Shown here in pieces: positions 6,583-14,090 of a stretch of 33,736 bases of DNA. Made by a program: the position numbers and the translations under genes. The stretch spans positions 1 to 33,736 of the forward strand of contig JAFXJX010000098.1 of assembly GCA_017532025.1 (NCBI GenBank), given 5' to 3'. Within the stretch, counting starts at the first letter, position 1. Every line of letters starts with the position of its first letter. The notes beneath the pieces are model-generated. The model was given only the letters and a program-made list of their open reading frames with translations. It searched no databases and had not been told where the DNA came from. The DNA is from Clostridia bacterium. Lineage in GTDB: Bacteria; Bacillota; Clostridia; Oscillospirales; CAG-272.

Positions 6583-7317
6583 ATGGAATATGCACAGCAA
6601 ACAATCGTAGATTTTTTGAGTGGTAATTTAGATATTGTGGAATTTCGCCAACTGTATGATGAGAAACCGGAAATTGATGCTTTTTTACAAAAAATCATTG
6701 ACAATATGAAAAAGGATTATAGCAGAAAAATTCTTTATTTTCCTTTAATGATTGCCGGAGTTGAAAATCAATATATTCAAGCAGTTCCGTATTTGCTTGA
6801 CCCCAAAACCGATCCCGGACGTCTATATTGTCCTCCTCAATATGAATCAGTTCGTCAATGTCTTACCTATGAATTTCGCCTTGAAACACACGATGTTGAA
6901 ACCGCAAGTGGAGCTTCCACATTTTATATTGAGGTTTACTCGATTTACTATCAAATAGATCAGTCTGTTCCATTTTGTTATAAATATGGAGATGCCTATC
7001 GCTTTGCGATTGAAGTTATTCCCGAATACCTTGAAGGTGGGGAATCGGAAAAATATATACAAAAGCATATCATTCCTCTATTTCCCGAAACGATGAAAAA
7101 GACGGAACGAAAAAAAGCAATCAAAGCAAAAATCAAGGAAGCATTTAAGAGCGAAAAGGGATATCCTTGTTGGCCTCAAGCTTCCGAGTGGCCAATGGAC
7201 AAAGAAGGAAAACCGTGCACCTACATCGGAAAAGGAAAGAGCAACGGTGATTTGCGCCGATTCCGTTTTCGTGATGAAACGACGGGAGAAGAAATCGTCA
7301 TAGAACAGTTTTATTAA
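6583..7317 (+). CDS. Soluble protein of unknown function, possibly immunity-protein-like
   Basis: This 244-residue cytosolic protein has no signal or membrane helix. The N-terminal part is helical and acidic (MEYAQQTIVDFLSGNLDIVEFRQLY). The end holds GYPCWPQASEWPMDKEGKPCTYIGK and FRFRDETTGEEIVIEQFY, a beta-rich pattern with the W-P-x-x-x-x-W-P spacing seen in some immunity proteins of polymorphic toxin systems. That resemblance is from memory and weak. It is a single-gene transcription unit with its own strong promoter and terminator. Its codon use looks more A/T-rich than its neighbours, hinting at transfer. No toxin gene was seen beside it. Confidence 0.55.
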   Translation: MEYAQQTIVDFLSGNLDIVEFRQLYDEKPEIDAFLQKIIDNMKKDYSRKILYFPLMIAGVENQYIQAVPYLLDPKTDPGRLYCPPQYESVRQCLTYEFRLETHDVETASGASTFYIEVYSIYYQIDQSVPFCYKYGDAYRFAIEVIPEYLEGGESEKYIQKHIIPLFPETMKKTERKKAIKAKIKEAFKSEKGYPCWPQASEWPMDKEGKPCTYIGKGKSNGDLRRFRFRDETTGEEIVIEQFY

Positions 7318-7328
7318 TATCTTTATTT

Positions 7329-7369
7329 GCCCCGCCACGTGTGGGGCTTGTCTTTTGTGTCCACAAAAG
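7329..7369 (+). terminator. Probable terminator of the 6583 gene
   Basis: GCCCC (7329-7333) pairs GGGGC (7343-7347), followed by the T-rich TTGTCTTTT. A second hairpin, CTTTTGTG/CACAAAAG (7352-7369), follows at once. Confidence 0.6.
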
Positions 7370-7425
7370 CAGTGCTTGTCAGGAAAAGCAGATGGACTTT
7401 CGAGGCACGTAAACCAAAGGCTCCC

Positions 7426-7544
7426 TTGTGTAAAGGGAGCTGTCACCGAAGGTGACTGAGGGATTGTTTTACGATGAAATTTTTGCTTTTACAATCCCTC
7501 CGTCTTGCTTCGCAAGCCACCTCCCTTTACACAAGGGAGGCTTT
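7426..7544. repeat. Dispersed foldback (MITE-like) repeat, copy 1
   Basis: This 119-bp sequence is almost wholly inverted. AAAGGCTCCCTTGTGTAAAG at the left is mirrored by CTTTACACAAGGGAGGCTTT at the right, and an inner GAGGGATTGT (7462-7471) by ACAATCCCTC. Each end also contains a small hairpin (GTCACCGAAGGTGAC; CTTGCTTCGCAAG). Copy 2 at 12229-12369 shares this architecture. It encodes no protein and no clear target duplication was found. Confidence 0.8.
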
Positions 7545-7561
7545 TTACCACCCGATAGTAT

Positions 7562-7592
7562 AAAAAAGAGTACGAACAAAATGCTCGTACTC
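7562..7592 (-). terminator. Terminator of the MerR-like gene
   Basis: On the minus strand GAGTACGA pairs TCGTACTC (7592-7568), followed by six U residues (7567-7562). It lies 60 bases after the stop codon at 7652. Confidence 0.85.
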
Positions 7593-7651
7593 CTTTTGTT
7601 TCTCGGCAGGTAAACCTGCTTTATGGAAGGCCTCCCTTTGGGGCTTTGTTG

Positions 7652-8395
7652 TTATTCGGTTTCTTCTGTTTCTTCCACAGCCGAGCGATGGGTTTCCACG
7701 CAAAAGCCGCGGTGATTGCACTTCGGGCAGGTCAGTTTTCTTGTATTCGGGGTATGATTTGCCCAGAAAGCCTCGCCGAATTTCGGCAAAAACACGTGAT
7801 GGCATTTGGGGCAGATATACGCTACATTCTTGAAATAATAGCGGCTGATCAGAACAGCATAGGGAATACCCACGGCAAGCCAGACAAGGAACGGCCACCA
7901 AATGCCTGTCATGATCCACAGAATGATCGAACCCCACTGCAAAATACCGACCGGAATTGCCGACAAAATCATCGTCAAAATCACTTTTCTGCGTTTCTTT
8001 TTGTATTCCATAATAAGTGCTACGTCACCCACCGCTTCACGAAGCGAATTTTCGGTTTTTTTAAGTGCTTGCTGCAGTTTCTTGATACGGTCGATCTTTT
8101 TCTGCTTGTCGGCAAGTTCTTCCTTCAAAAGAAAAAGCTGTTCTTCGAGAATGGTAGCAATCACCGCATCCGATTCTTCTTCTTTCAAAAGCGTTGCGAT
8201 CTGACTGAGCGAAAGACCAAGCTCTTTGAGATAGCAGATTACCTTCATTTTAGAAAGATCCTCTTCCGAATATAAACGTCTGCCGCCCTCCGAAAGCTCA
8301 GTTGGCATCAAAAGACCGCGCGTGTCATAATACTGTACCGTCCTGACCGACACGCCACAAAGTTTGGCAAGCTCTCCCGTTGTGTAAAGTGACAT
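7652..8395 (-). CDS. MerR-family regulator fused to a membrane region and a zinc ribbon
   Basis: The start at ATG 8395 lies eight bases after AAAGGAGG. The 247-residue protein has a MerR DNA-binding domain at residues 3-70 (YTTGELAKLCGVSVRTVQYYD, GGRRLYSEEDL). A coiled coil lies at about 75-125, two hydrophobic helices at about 135-185 (GILQWGSIILWIMTGIWWPFL), and a C-terminal C-P-K-C...C-P-K-C zinc ribbon at about 193-230. MerR proteins bind as dimers between -35 and -10 and twist the DNA. A membrane-tethered version with a zinc knuckle would be a one-component sensor; the signal is unknown. No target operon is adjacent, so autoregulation is likely. Confidence 0.85.
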   Translation of the reverse strand: MSLYTTGELAKLCGVSVRTVQYYDTRGLLMPTELSEGGRRLYSEEDLSKMKVICYLKELGLSLSQIATLLKEEESDAVIATILEEQLFLLKEELADKQKKIDRIKKLQQALKKTENSLREAVGDVALIMEYKKKRRKVILTMILSAIPVGILQWGSIILWIMTGIWWPFLVWLAVGIPYAVLISRYYFKNVAYICPKCHHVFLPKFGEAFWANHTPNTRKLTCPKCNHRGFCVETHRSAVEETEETE

Positions 8396-8418
8396 AACAT
8401 GCACCTCCTTTCGAGACT

Positions 8419-8460
8419 ATTATACTCTATCACGCGGCGTCACGAGCAATACCTGACGCC
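8419..8460 (-). promoter_or_regulatory. MerR-type promoter with dyad upstream of the regulator gene
   Basis: On the minus strand TTGCTC (8449-8444) and a perfect TATAAT (8424-8419) are separated by 19 bases, the long spacer typical of MerR-controlled promoters. A dyad, GGCGTCA (8436-8442) with TGACGCC (8454-8460), overlaps the -35 element. Confidence 0.6.
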
Positions 8461-8498
8461 GGGGGATTTTTCTTTTTTTCACTCTCAAATTTGTAGAG

Positions 8499-8621
8499 TT
8501 AGTTTTTTTCGTCAAAACAAACCGTCACAGACTCGCCCTCGGTAAGATGCAGCTTCTGAAAACCGCAAAGCGACTTGTGAGGTAAATATTCATAGCAGAG
8601 CAGTGTATAGTCAGATTCCTT
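8499..8621 (-). pseudogene. Remnant of a gene, C-terminal Fn3-like domain fragment (GH3-like)
   Basis: Forty codons are open on the minus strand, ending at TAA 8499, with an in-frame stop just upstream (TGA at 8624-8622) and no start codon. The peptide contains HKSLCGFQKLHLTEGESVTV, which resembles the G-F-x-K-(V/L)-x-L-x-x-G-E-S-x-x-V motif at the C-terminus of glycoside hydrolase family 3 and related Fn3-like domains. It is likely the tail of a deleted gene. The match is short and could be coincidental. Confidence 0.4.
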
Positions 8622-8864
8622 TCAGCTTCGTTTTTTTGTATTGTAACACAAATACAGTCCCTTCGCAAGAGTATTTTCCCCGGAATACCGTGATCACGCC
8701 TTTTTCTTCGATTCGCCGTAAAAAATTATGAAAAATAATTGCCGAAAACCCTTGACTTCAGCACTTTAGTGTGATAAAATCGAATGCAGTTGTTCATTTT
8801 GCAAAAAGTCGCTTGACAAGCGGTTTTTTGATAAAAACCATCCTTGCCCAAAAGGAGTCAAACC
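8622..8864 (+). promoter_or_regulatory. Histidine operon promoter and leader
   Basis: TTGACT (8752-8757), a 17-base spacer and TAAAAT (8775-8780) form the promoter. A small dyad, CACTTTAGTG (8762-8771), lies within the spacer. A second, CGCTTGACAAGCG (8810-8822), lies about 30 bases downstream of the -10. Either could bind the YerC-type repressor encoded first in the operon. The ribosome binding site AAAGGAG is at 8851-8857. Bases 8622-8751 contain nothing recognisable. Confidence 0.6.
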
Positions 8865-9164
8865 ATGGAAAAAAACCACAAAGAAGCAAAAGAGCTTTTT
8901 AACGCCATTCTCTCGCTGCAAACTGCCGAAGAATGCGAAGCGTTTTTTGAAGATCTTTGCACCATCAAAGAAATACAAGACCTTTCCCAGCGTTTTCAGG
9001 TAGCCAAAATGCTGAGTGAAAAAAAGAATTATCAAGATATTTCCAAAGCCACAGGTGCCAGCACCGCCACCATTTCCCGCGTGAATAAATGCTTGATGTA
9101 CGGCAAAGGCGGCTACCGTCTGACACTCAACAAAAAGCAAGCAGAAGGGAAGGTCACAAGATGA
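8865..9164 (+). CDS. yerC: YerC/TrpR-superfamily repressor, probable histidine operon regulator
   Basis: The start is ATG 8865 after AAAGGAG. The 99-residue all-helical protein contains CTIKEIQDLSQRFQVAKML and YQDISKATGASTATISRVNKCL (residues about 58-79), the helix-turn-helix of the TrpR/YerC-YecD family. TrpR relatives bind DNA as dimers with a small-molecule corepressor. Leading a complete his operon and overlapping hisZ by ATGA, it is most likely the histidine-responsive repressor; that ligand is inference from context. Confidence 0.85.
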   Translation: MEKNHKEAKELFNAILSLQTAEECEAFFEDLCTIKEIQDLSQRFQVAKMLSEKKNYQDISKATGASTATISRVNKCLMYGKGGYRLTLNKKQAEGKVTR

Positions 9165-10261
9165 CACAGAATCTCACACTTCGCCCCGAAGAGAACGCCA
9201 TGCTTTCGCTTCGCGCGCTGTATGTTTCTTACGGATACACCCCGTTTAAGATGACCAAGTTTGAAGAATACGATCTATACGTGCGTAACAAGAATTTTCT
9301 GCTTTCCGACCATATCATCACCTTTACCGATACCGACGGCAAGCTGATGGCGCTAAAGCCCGACGTGACGCTGTCAATCGTCAAAAACAGCAAAGACACG
9401 CCCGATCTGCGTCATAAAGTCTATTACAGCGAAAACGTTTACCGCGTTTCGGGCAAAAGCGGCAGCTACCGCGAGATCATGCAAACAGGTCTTGAATGCA
9501 TCGGTGACGTGGATACCTACTGTCTTTCGGAGGTTTTGACGCTTGCTGTCAAGAGCCTTGAAACCCTCTCGCCCGATTCGATTCTTGCCGTTTCCGATCT
9601 TGACCTTGTGTCCGAGGCCGTGGCTTTAACAGGCGCTTCTTATCCCGCACAGAAAAAGCTTCTTACCTGTGTTGGCGAAAAAAACCGCCACGGCATTGAT
9701 GAAATTTTGAAAGATGAAGGCATTGACCCCGCCGCAGGAAGCCTTCTCAAGGCCTTGCTTTCGGTCAGCGGCACACCGAGTGAAGCGTTTGCCGCCCTTT
9801 CTTCTCTCAATCTGCCTGCATCGATGCAGGCGCTCACCGAGCGCTTTGCCGCACTTTTACGCCTTGTGCCGCAGGAGCGCGTGAGAATTGATTTTTCCAC
9901 CGTCAGCGATTTTCGCTATTACAACGGCGTTGTTTTCAAGGGCTTTGTGAAAAACATCCCCACCGACATTTTGTCGGGCGGTCAGTACGACAAGCTCATG
10001 CAAAAGATGGGCAGAGAATCGAAAGCTGTCGGCTTTGCTGTTTATCTTGACCTTCTTGAAGACTTGAACCGCACCCGTCGTGACTACGACTATGACACAG
10101 TCGTTTTGTATAACGACGAAAGCGATCCATTCACCGTTGCCCAAACGGTAGAAACGCTGACGCAAAAGGGAGAGCGTGTTACCGCTGTGAAAAAACTGCC
10201 GCAAGGCATCTTCCGCCACACGGTTGTTGTGGAAAAAAGCGAGGTGAAAACTCTTGTCTGA
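9161..10261 (+). CDS. hisZ: ATP phosphoribosyltransferase regulatory subunit HisZ
   Basis: The start is ATG 9161, overlapping the yerC stop. The 366-residue protein has a class II aminoacyl-tRNA synthetase-like fold related to HisRS: FEEYDLYVRNKNFLLSDHIITF, LMALKPDVTLSIVKN (motif 2 region) and YYNGVVFKGFV followed by LSGGQYDKLMQ (motif 3 region). It does not charge tRNA. It joins short-form HisG in an octamer, giving allosteric inhibition by histidine and supporting the first reaction of the pathway. It overlaps hisG by eight bases. Slightly shorter than many HisZ proteins but apparently intact. Confidence 0.92.
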   Translation: MTQNLTLRPEENAMLSLRALYVSYGYTPFKMTKFEEYDLYVRNKNFLLSDHIITFTDTDGKLMALKPDVTLSIVKNSKDTPDLRHKVYYSENVYRVSGKSGSYREIMQTGLECIGDVDTYCLSEVLTLAVKSLETLSPDSILAVSDLDLVSEAVALTGASYPAQKKLLTCVGEKNRHGIDEILKDEGIDPAAGSLLKALLSVSGTPSEAFAALSSLNLPASMQALTERFAALLRLVPQERVRIDFSTVSDFRYYNGVVFKGFVKNIPTDILSGGQYDKLMQKMGRESKAVGFAVYLDLLEDLNRTRRDYDYDTVVLYNDESDPFTVAQTVETLTQKGERVTAVKKLPQGIFRHTVVVEKSEVKTLV

Positions 10262-10895
10262 TATGCTGAATATTGCGCTTCCGAAAGGGCGTCTTGGCGA
10301 AAAGGTTTACGCCATGTTTGAAAAAGCAGGCTTTGAATGCCCCTCGATCAAAGAGCAGAACCGCAAGCTGATCTTCGAAAACCCCGAAAAAAAGGTACGC
10401 TACTTTTGGGTAAAGCCTTCCGACGTTGCCATTTACGTGGAACGCGGTGCTGCCGACATCGGCGTTTGCGGCAAGGACATTCTGCTTGAATACAATCCCG
10501 ATATTTACGAGCTTTTAGACCTTGGCATTGGCAAGTGCCGCATGGCAGTTGCCGCCCCCAAGGGGTTTCGTGACGATACCACACGCACCTTAAAGGTTGC
10601 CACCAAATTTTCGGGCATCGCAAGCCGACACTACCGCTCGGTAGGACGCGATATTGACATCGTGCATCTCAACGGCTCGATTGAAATTGCCCCCATCCTT
10701 GGTCTCACCGACGTGATCGTGGATATTGTGGAAACAGGCACGACCTTAAAAGAAAACAATCTTGAAGTGATTGAAACCGTTGTGCCGATCAGCGCAAGAC
10801 TGATTGCCAACAAAGCAAGCTTCCGTTTTAAGGGCGAAGAGATTGAGCATATTGTCACAAGCTTTTCGTCCTATCTGGCAAGCGAACAAAACTGA
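10254..10895 (+). CDS. hisG: ATP phosphoribosyltransferase catalytic subunit, short form
   Basis: The TTG at 10254 is chosen because GAGGTG lies seven bases upstream; ATG 10263 is the alternative but leaves 16 bases. The 213-residue protein is the short HisG type lacking the C-terminal regulatory domain, consistent with hisZ next door. Motifs are MLNIALPKGRLGEK at the N-terminus, RGAADIGVCGKDIL (about 64-77) and DVIVDIVETGTTLKENNL (about 147-164, the PRPP-binding loop). It condenses ATP with PRPP, the committed step of histidine synthesis, in the cytosol. Confidence 0.95.
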   Translation: MSDMLNIALPKGRLGEKVYAMFEKAGFECPSIKEQNRKLIFENPEKKVRYFWVKPSDVAIYVERGAADIGVCGKDILLEYNPDIYELLDLGIGKCRMAVAAPKGFRDDTTRTLKVATKFSGIASRHYRSVGRDIDIVHLNGSIEIAPILGLTDVIVDIVETGTTLKENNLEVIETVVPISARLIANKASFRFKGEEIEHIVTSFSSYLASEQN

Positions 10896-10914
10896 AAAAA
10901 CAAAGGAAACGGAT

Positions 10915-12195
10915 ATGATTAGTATTTTACGCTACGGCGAAGTGGAAAAGAGTGAAATCTTCGCCCGTGTGACACCCACGGTGGATGTTGCCGCCATCGT
11001 GTCGGATATTATTGCAAATGTCAGAGCAAAGGGCGATGCTGCTCTCTACGCTTACTGCGAAAAATTTGATAAAGCAAAGCTCACATCTCTTTTGGTTTCA
11101 CAAGAAGAAATTGACGAAGCCATCGCTCAGGTTGAGCCGAAATTTCTTGAAATCCTCGAAACCGCCGCCAAAAACATCCGCGCCTTCCATGAAAAGCAGG
11201 TGCGTAACTCGTTTATCATCAACAACGAGCGCGGAATTGTCACAGGTCAGAAAGTGATCCCCGTCGATAAAGCGGGACTTTACGTGCCGGGCGGTACGGC
11301 GGCTTACCCCTCCACCGTTCTGATGGACTCGATTCCTGCCAAAATTGCAGGCGTTAAGGAGATCGTGATGGTCACACCGCCCAACAGCGAAGGCAAGGTG
11401 AATCCTGTCATTCTCGCCGCCGCCAAGGTTGCAGGCGTTGACAAAATCTTCAAGGTCGGCGGCGCGCAGGCAATTGCCGCGCTGGCTTACGGTACCGAAA
11501 GTGTACCCAAGGTCGATAAGATCGTGGGCCCCGGTAATGCTTTTGTTGCCGAAGCCAAAAAGCAGGTATTCGGTGTTGTATCAATCGATATGATTGCAGG
11601 TCCGAGTGAGATTTTGATCGTTGCCGACGGCAAGACCAATCCCGCACACGCCGCAGCAGACCTTCTCTCGCAGGCAGAGCACGATAAACTCGCAAGTGCT
11701 GTGCTTGTGACTGATTCCTATGAGCTTGCCCTTGCCGTGCAGGCTGAGCTTGAAAAGCAGATTCCGCTTTTAGAGCGCGCCGAGATCGCACGCGCTTCGA
11801 TTGACCAAAACGGCAAGATCATCGTGGCAGATACGCTTGACGTGGTGATTGACATCGCCAACGAGCTTGCTCCCGAGCATCTTGAACTGCTTCTTGACAA
11901 TCCTTTTGATTATCTCGATGCCATCCGTCACGCAGGCTCGATCTTCATGGGCAGATTCTGCCCCGAAGCGCTCGGCGACTATTACGCAGGCGCAAACCAC
12001 ACCTTGCCCACAGGCGGCACGGCGAAATTTTCAAGTCCTTTGTCGGTTGACGATTTCGTAAAGAAAACGCAGTACACCTATTACACCAAGGAAGCGCTTG
12101 CTCGCGTTGCCGAGGAGGTTGCCTTCTTCGCCGAACAAGAAGGTCTCACCGCCCACGCCAAGAGCGCTGTGATCAGAACAAGAGAAGAGAAGTAA
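10915..12195 (+). CDS. hisD: Histidinol dehydrogenase
   Basis: The start is ATG 10915 after AAAGGAAAC. The 426-residue protein shows VPGGTAAYPSTVLM, KIVGPGNAFVAEAKKQVFG, IAGPSEILIVADG and LLSQAEHDKLASAVLVT, the HisD signature region with zinc ligands. EHLELLLDNP and AGANHTLPTGGTAKFSSPLS lie near the C-terminus. It performs the last two oxidations, histidinol to histidine, with NAD+ and zinc. Usual length for the family. It is followed by a 236-bp gap holding a foldback repeat that separates it from hisC. Confidence 0.97.
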   Translation: MISILRYGEVEKSEIFARVTPTVDVAAIVSDIIANVRAKGDAALYAYCEKFDKAKLTSLLVSQEEIDEAIAQVEPKFLEILETAAKNIRAFHEKQVRNSFIINNERGIVTGQKVIPVDKAGLYVPGGTAAYPSTVLMDSIPAKIAGVKEIVMVTPPNSEGKVNPVILAAAKVAGVDKIFKVGGAQAIAALAYGTESVPKVDKIVGPGNAFVAEAKKQVFGVVSIDMIAGPSEILIVADGKTNPAHAAADLLSQAEHDKLASAVLVTDSYELALAVQAELEKQIPLLERAEIARASIDQNGKIIVADTLDVVIDIANELAPEHLELLLDNPFDYLDAIRHAGSIFMGRFCPEALGDYYAGANHTLPTGGTAKFSSPLSVDDFVKKTQYTYYTKEALARVAEEVAFFAEQEGLTAHAKSAVIRTREEK

Positions 12196-12228
12196 TAAAC
12201 TCAAATACAGGCAAAAAAATGCTGCCAT

Positions 12229-12369
12229 AAAGGCTCTCTCCGGGAGGGAACTCCCACGATAGTGGGTGAGGGAGAATGCGTTACAATATCGTTTTCTCAC
12301 ATTTCAAGTTACGCAGGCTCCTTCCGTCTTTGCCTGCGGCAAAGCCACCTCCCTCCCGGAGGGAGGCTT
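12229..12369. repeat. Dispersed foldback (MITE-like) repeat, copy 2, inside the his operon
   Basis: This 141-bp element has inverted ends. AAAGGCTCTCTCCGGGAGGGA at the left opposes CCCTCCCGGAGGGAGGCTT at the right. Internal hairpins are CTCCCACGATAGTGGG-type (12250-12266) and TTTGCCTGCGGCAAA. The right arm read in reverse (AAGCCTCCCT...AGGGAGGTGGC...GACGGA) matches the reversed right arm of copy 1 at 7426-7544. It separates hisD from hisC without interrupting either. Bases 12196-12228 and 12370-12421 show nothing else. Confidence 0.78.
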
Positions 12370-12431
12370 CAAATAACAATTGCCTATCAAGTTTTATTGC
12401 CACCCCAAATAACACCAAAACGAGGCAGACT

Positions 12432-13502
12432 ATGAGCCGATTTTTCAGCCACAAATATGACGCGCTGACGCCGTACACTCCGGGCGAGCAGCCGAAAGAA
12501 AAAAAATACATCAAATTGAATACCAACGAATCTCCTTTTCCGCCCTCTCCGAAAGCGGTGGAAGCGGCGGCAAAGGCGGCGGCAAGCTTGCAACTGTATT
12601 CCGACCCCACGGCGGCAAAGCTGCACGAAAAGATTGCGGCACTGTATGAGGTGGATGCCGAAAACGTGCTTGCCACCAACGGCTCGGATGAAATTCTGAA
12701 TTTCGCTTTTATGGCATTTTGCGACAAAGAGCATCCTGCCATCTTTCCGAATATCACCTACGGCTTTTATTCGGTCTTTGCGGAGCTGAATGGCGTGCCG
12801 TATGAGGAGATTCCCTTAAAAGAGGATTTTACGATCGACCCCGTCGATTATATCGGTCAAAACAAAACAATCTTCATTGCCAATCCCAACGCCCCCACAG
12901 GCATTTCGCTTTCGCTTGATACCATTGAAGACATCGTCAAGAGCAATCCCGACTCGGTGGTGGTGATTGACGAAGCATATGTGGATTTTGGCGGTGTAAG
13001 CGCCGCACCGCTGACAAAGCAGTATAAGAATCTGCTTGTGACAGGCACGTTTTCAAAATCGCGCTCGATGGCAGGTGCAAGACTCGGTTTCGGTATTGCG
13101 TGTAAAGAACTGATAGGCGACTTAAACACCATCAAATACTCCACCAACCCTTACAATGTCAACTCGATGACCATGGCGGCAGGCATTGCCACCTTGGAGG
13201 ACGAAGCATACACGCAAACAAACTGCCAAACCGTGATCGAAAACCGCAGCTTTTTGCAAAAAGAACTCGCCAAACGCGGCTTTGTGATGACTGATTCAAA
13301 AGCTAACTTTTTGTTTGCTGCCCACCCCGATTACGAGGGCAAAGATCTCTATCTTGCTCTGCGTGAAAAGGGGATTCTGGTGCGCCATTTCCAAAAGCCG
13401 CTCATCGACAAATATCTGCGTATCACGATCGGCACAAAAGAAGAGTGCGAAGCGCTCCTTGCGGCATTTGATGCCATTTTCAGCCAAACAAAAGAGGTAT
13501 AA
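12432..13502 (+). CDS. hisC: Histidinol-phosphate aminotransferase
   Basis: The start is ATG 12432 behind GAGGCAG; sequence in frame upstream belongs to the repeat. The 356-residue fold-type I PLP enzyme has KLNTNESPFPPSPKAV near the N-terminus, LATNGSDEIL (cofactor phosphate site), ANPNAPTG (about residues 155-162), VVIDEAYVDF, the Schiff-base lysine in GTFSKSRSMAGARLGFG (about 215-231) and a C-terminal LRITIG. It converts imidazole-acetol phosphate and glutamate to histidinol phosphate. It is four bases upstream of hisB. Confidence 0.95.
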   Translation: MSRFFSHKYDALTPYTPGEQPKEKKYIKLNTNESPFPPSPKAVEAAAKAAASLQLYSDPTAAKLHEKIAALYEVDAENVLATNGSDEILNFAFMAFCDKEHPAIFPNITYGFYSVFAELNGVPYEEIPLKEDFTIDPVDYIGQNKTIFIANPNAPTGISLSLDTIEDIVKSNPDSVVVIDEAYVDFGGVSAAPLTKQYKNLLVTGTFSKSRSMAGARLGFGIACKELIGDLNTIKYSTNPYNVNSMTMAAGIATLEDEAYTQTNCQTVIENRSFLQKELAKRGFVMTDSKANFLFAAHPDYEGKDLYLALREKGILVRHFQKPLIDKYLRITIGTKEECEALLAAFDAIFSQTKEV

Positions 13503-13505
13503 ACC

Positions 13506-14090
13506 ATGAGAAACGCTACCATTATTAGAAAAACCAACGAAACCGATATCAACCTGACGCTTTCTCTCGACAAAGGCGAAAGAAAAATCGACACAGGCTG
13601 CGGTTTTCTTGACCATATGCTTGATCTCTTTGCCAAACACGGTAACTTCGGTCTGGAAGTAAGTTGCAAGGGCGACACTCACGTGGACTTTCACCACACA
13701 GTAGAGGATGTTGGCATTGCGCTCGGCGAAGCCTTTAGCAAGGCACTTGGCAACAAAAAAGGTATTGTCCGCTACGGCTCGATGATTCTGCCGATGGACG
13801 AGGCTTTGATCCTGTCTGCTATTGACCTTTCGGGAAGAGCGCATCTTTCCTTCTCCTTGAATATTCCTGCGAAAAGACTTGGTACATTTGACACCGAGCT
13901 TGTGAAGGAATTCTTCTTAGGCTTTGTGAGAAGCGCCGCTTGCACCTTGCACATTCAGCAGCTTGCCGGCAAAAACTCGCACCACATCATCGAAGGCGCG
14001 TTCAAGTCGGTGGGCAGATCGATGAAGCAAGCTTGCGCCATTGATTCGGAAAACCCCGACAGCATCCCCTCCACGAAAGGAGTGCTTTGA
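13506..14090 (+). CDS. hisB: Imidazoleglycerol-phosphate dehydratase
   Basis: This 194-residue monofunctional HisB contains the two metal-binding repeats: FLDHML and HVDFHHTVEDVGIALGEA in the first half, and HHIIEGAFKSVGRSMKQA near the C-terminus. The histidine-rich motifs hold a dinuclear manganese centre in a 24-mer. It dehydrates imidazoleglycerol phosphate to imidazole-acetol phosphate. It starts three bases after hisC and overlaps hisH by one base (TGATG). There is no fused phosphatase, consistent with the separate hisJ downstream. Confidence 0.97.
   Translation: MRNATIIRKTNETDINLTLSLDKGERKIDTGCGFLDHMLDLFAKHGNFGLEVSCKGDTHVDFHHTVEDVGIALGEAFSKALGNKKGIVRYGSMILPMDEALILSAIDLSGRAHLSFSLNIPAKRLGTFDTELVKEFFLGFVRSAACTLHIQQLAGKNSHHIIEGAFKSVGRSMKQACAIDSENPDSIPSTKGVL

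Noticed and set aside
8481..8508. Hairpin ACTCT/AGAGT followed by T7 on the plus strand, a possible terminator
   Set aside because: The stem is only five base pairs and no plus-strand gene lies upstream; it overlaps the decayed gene fragment.
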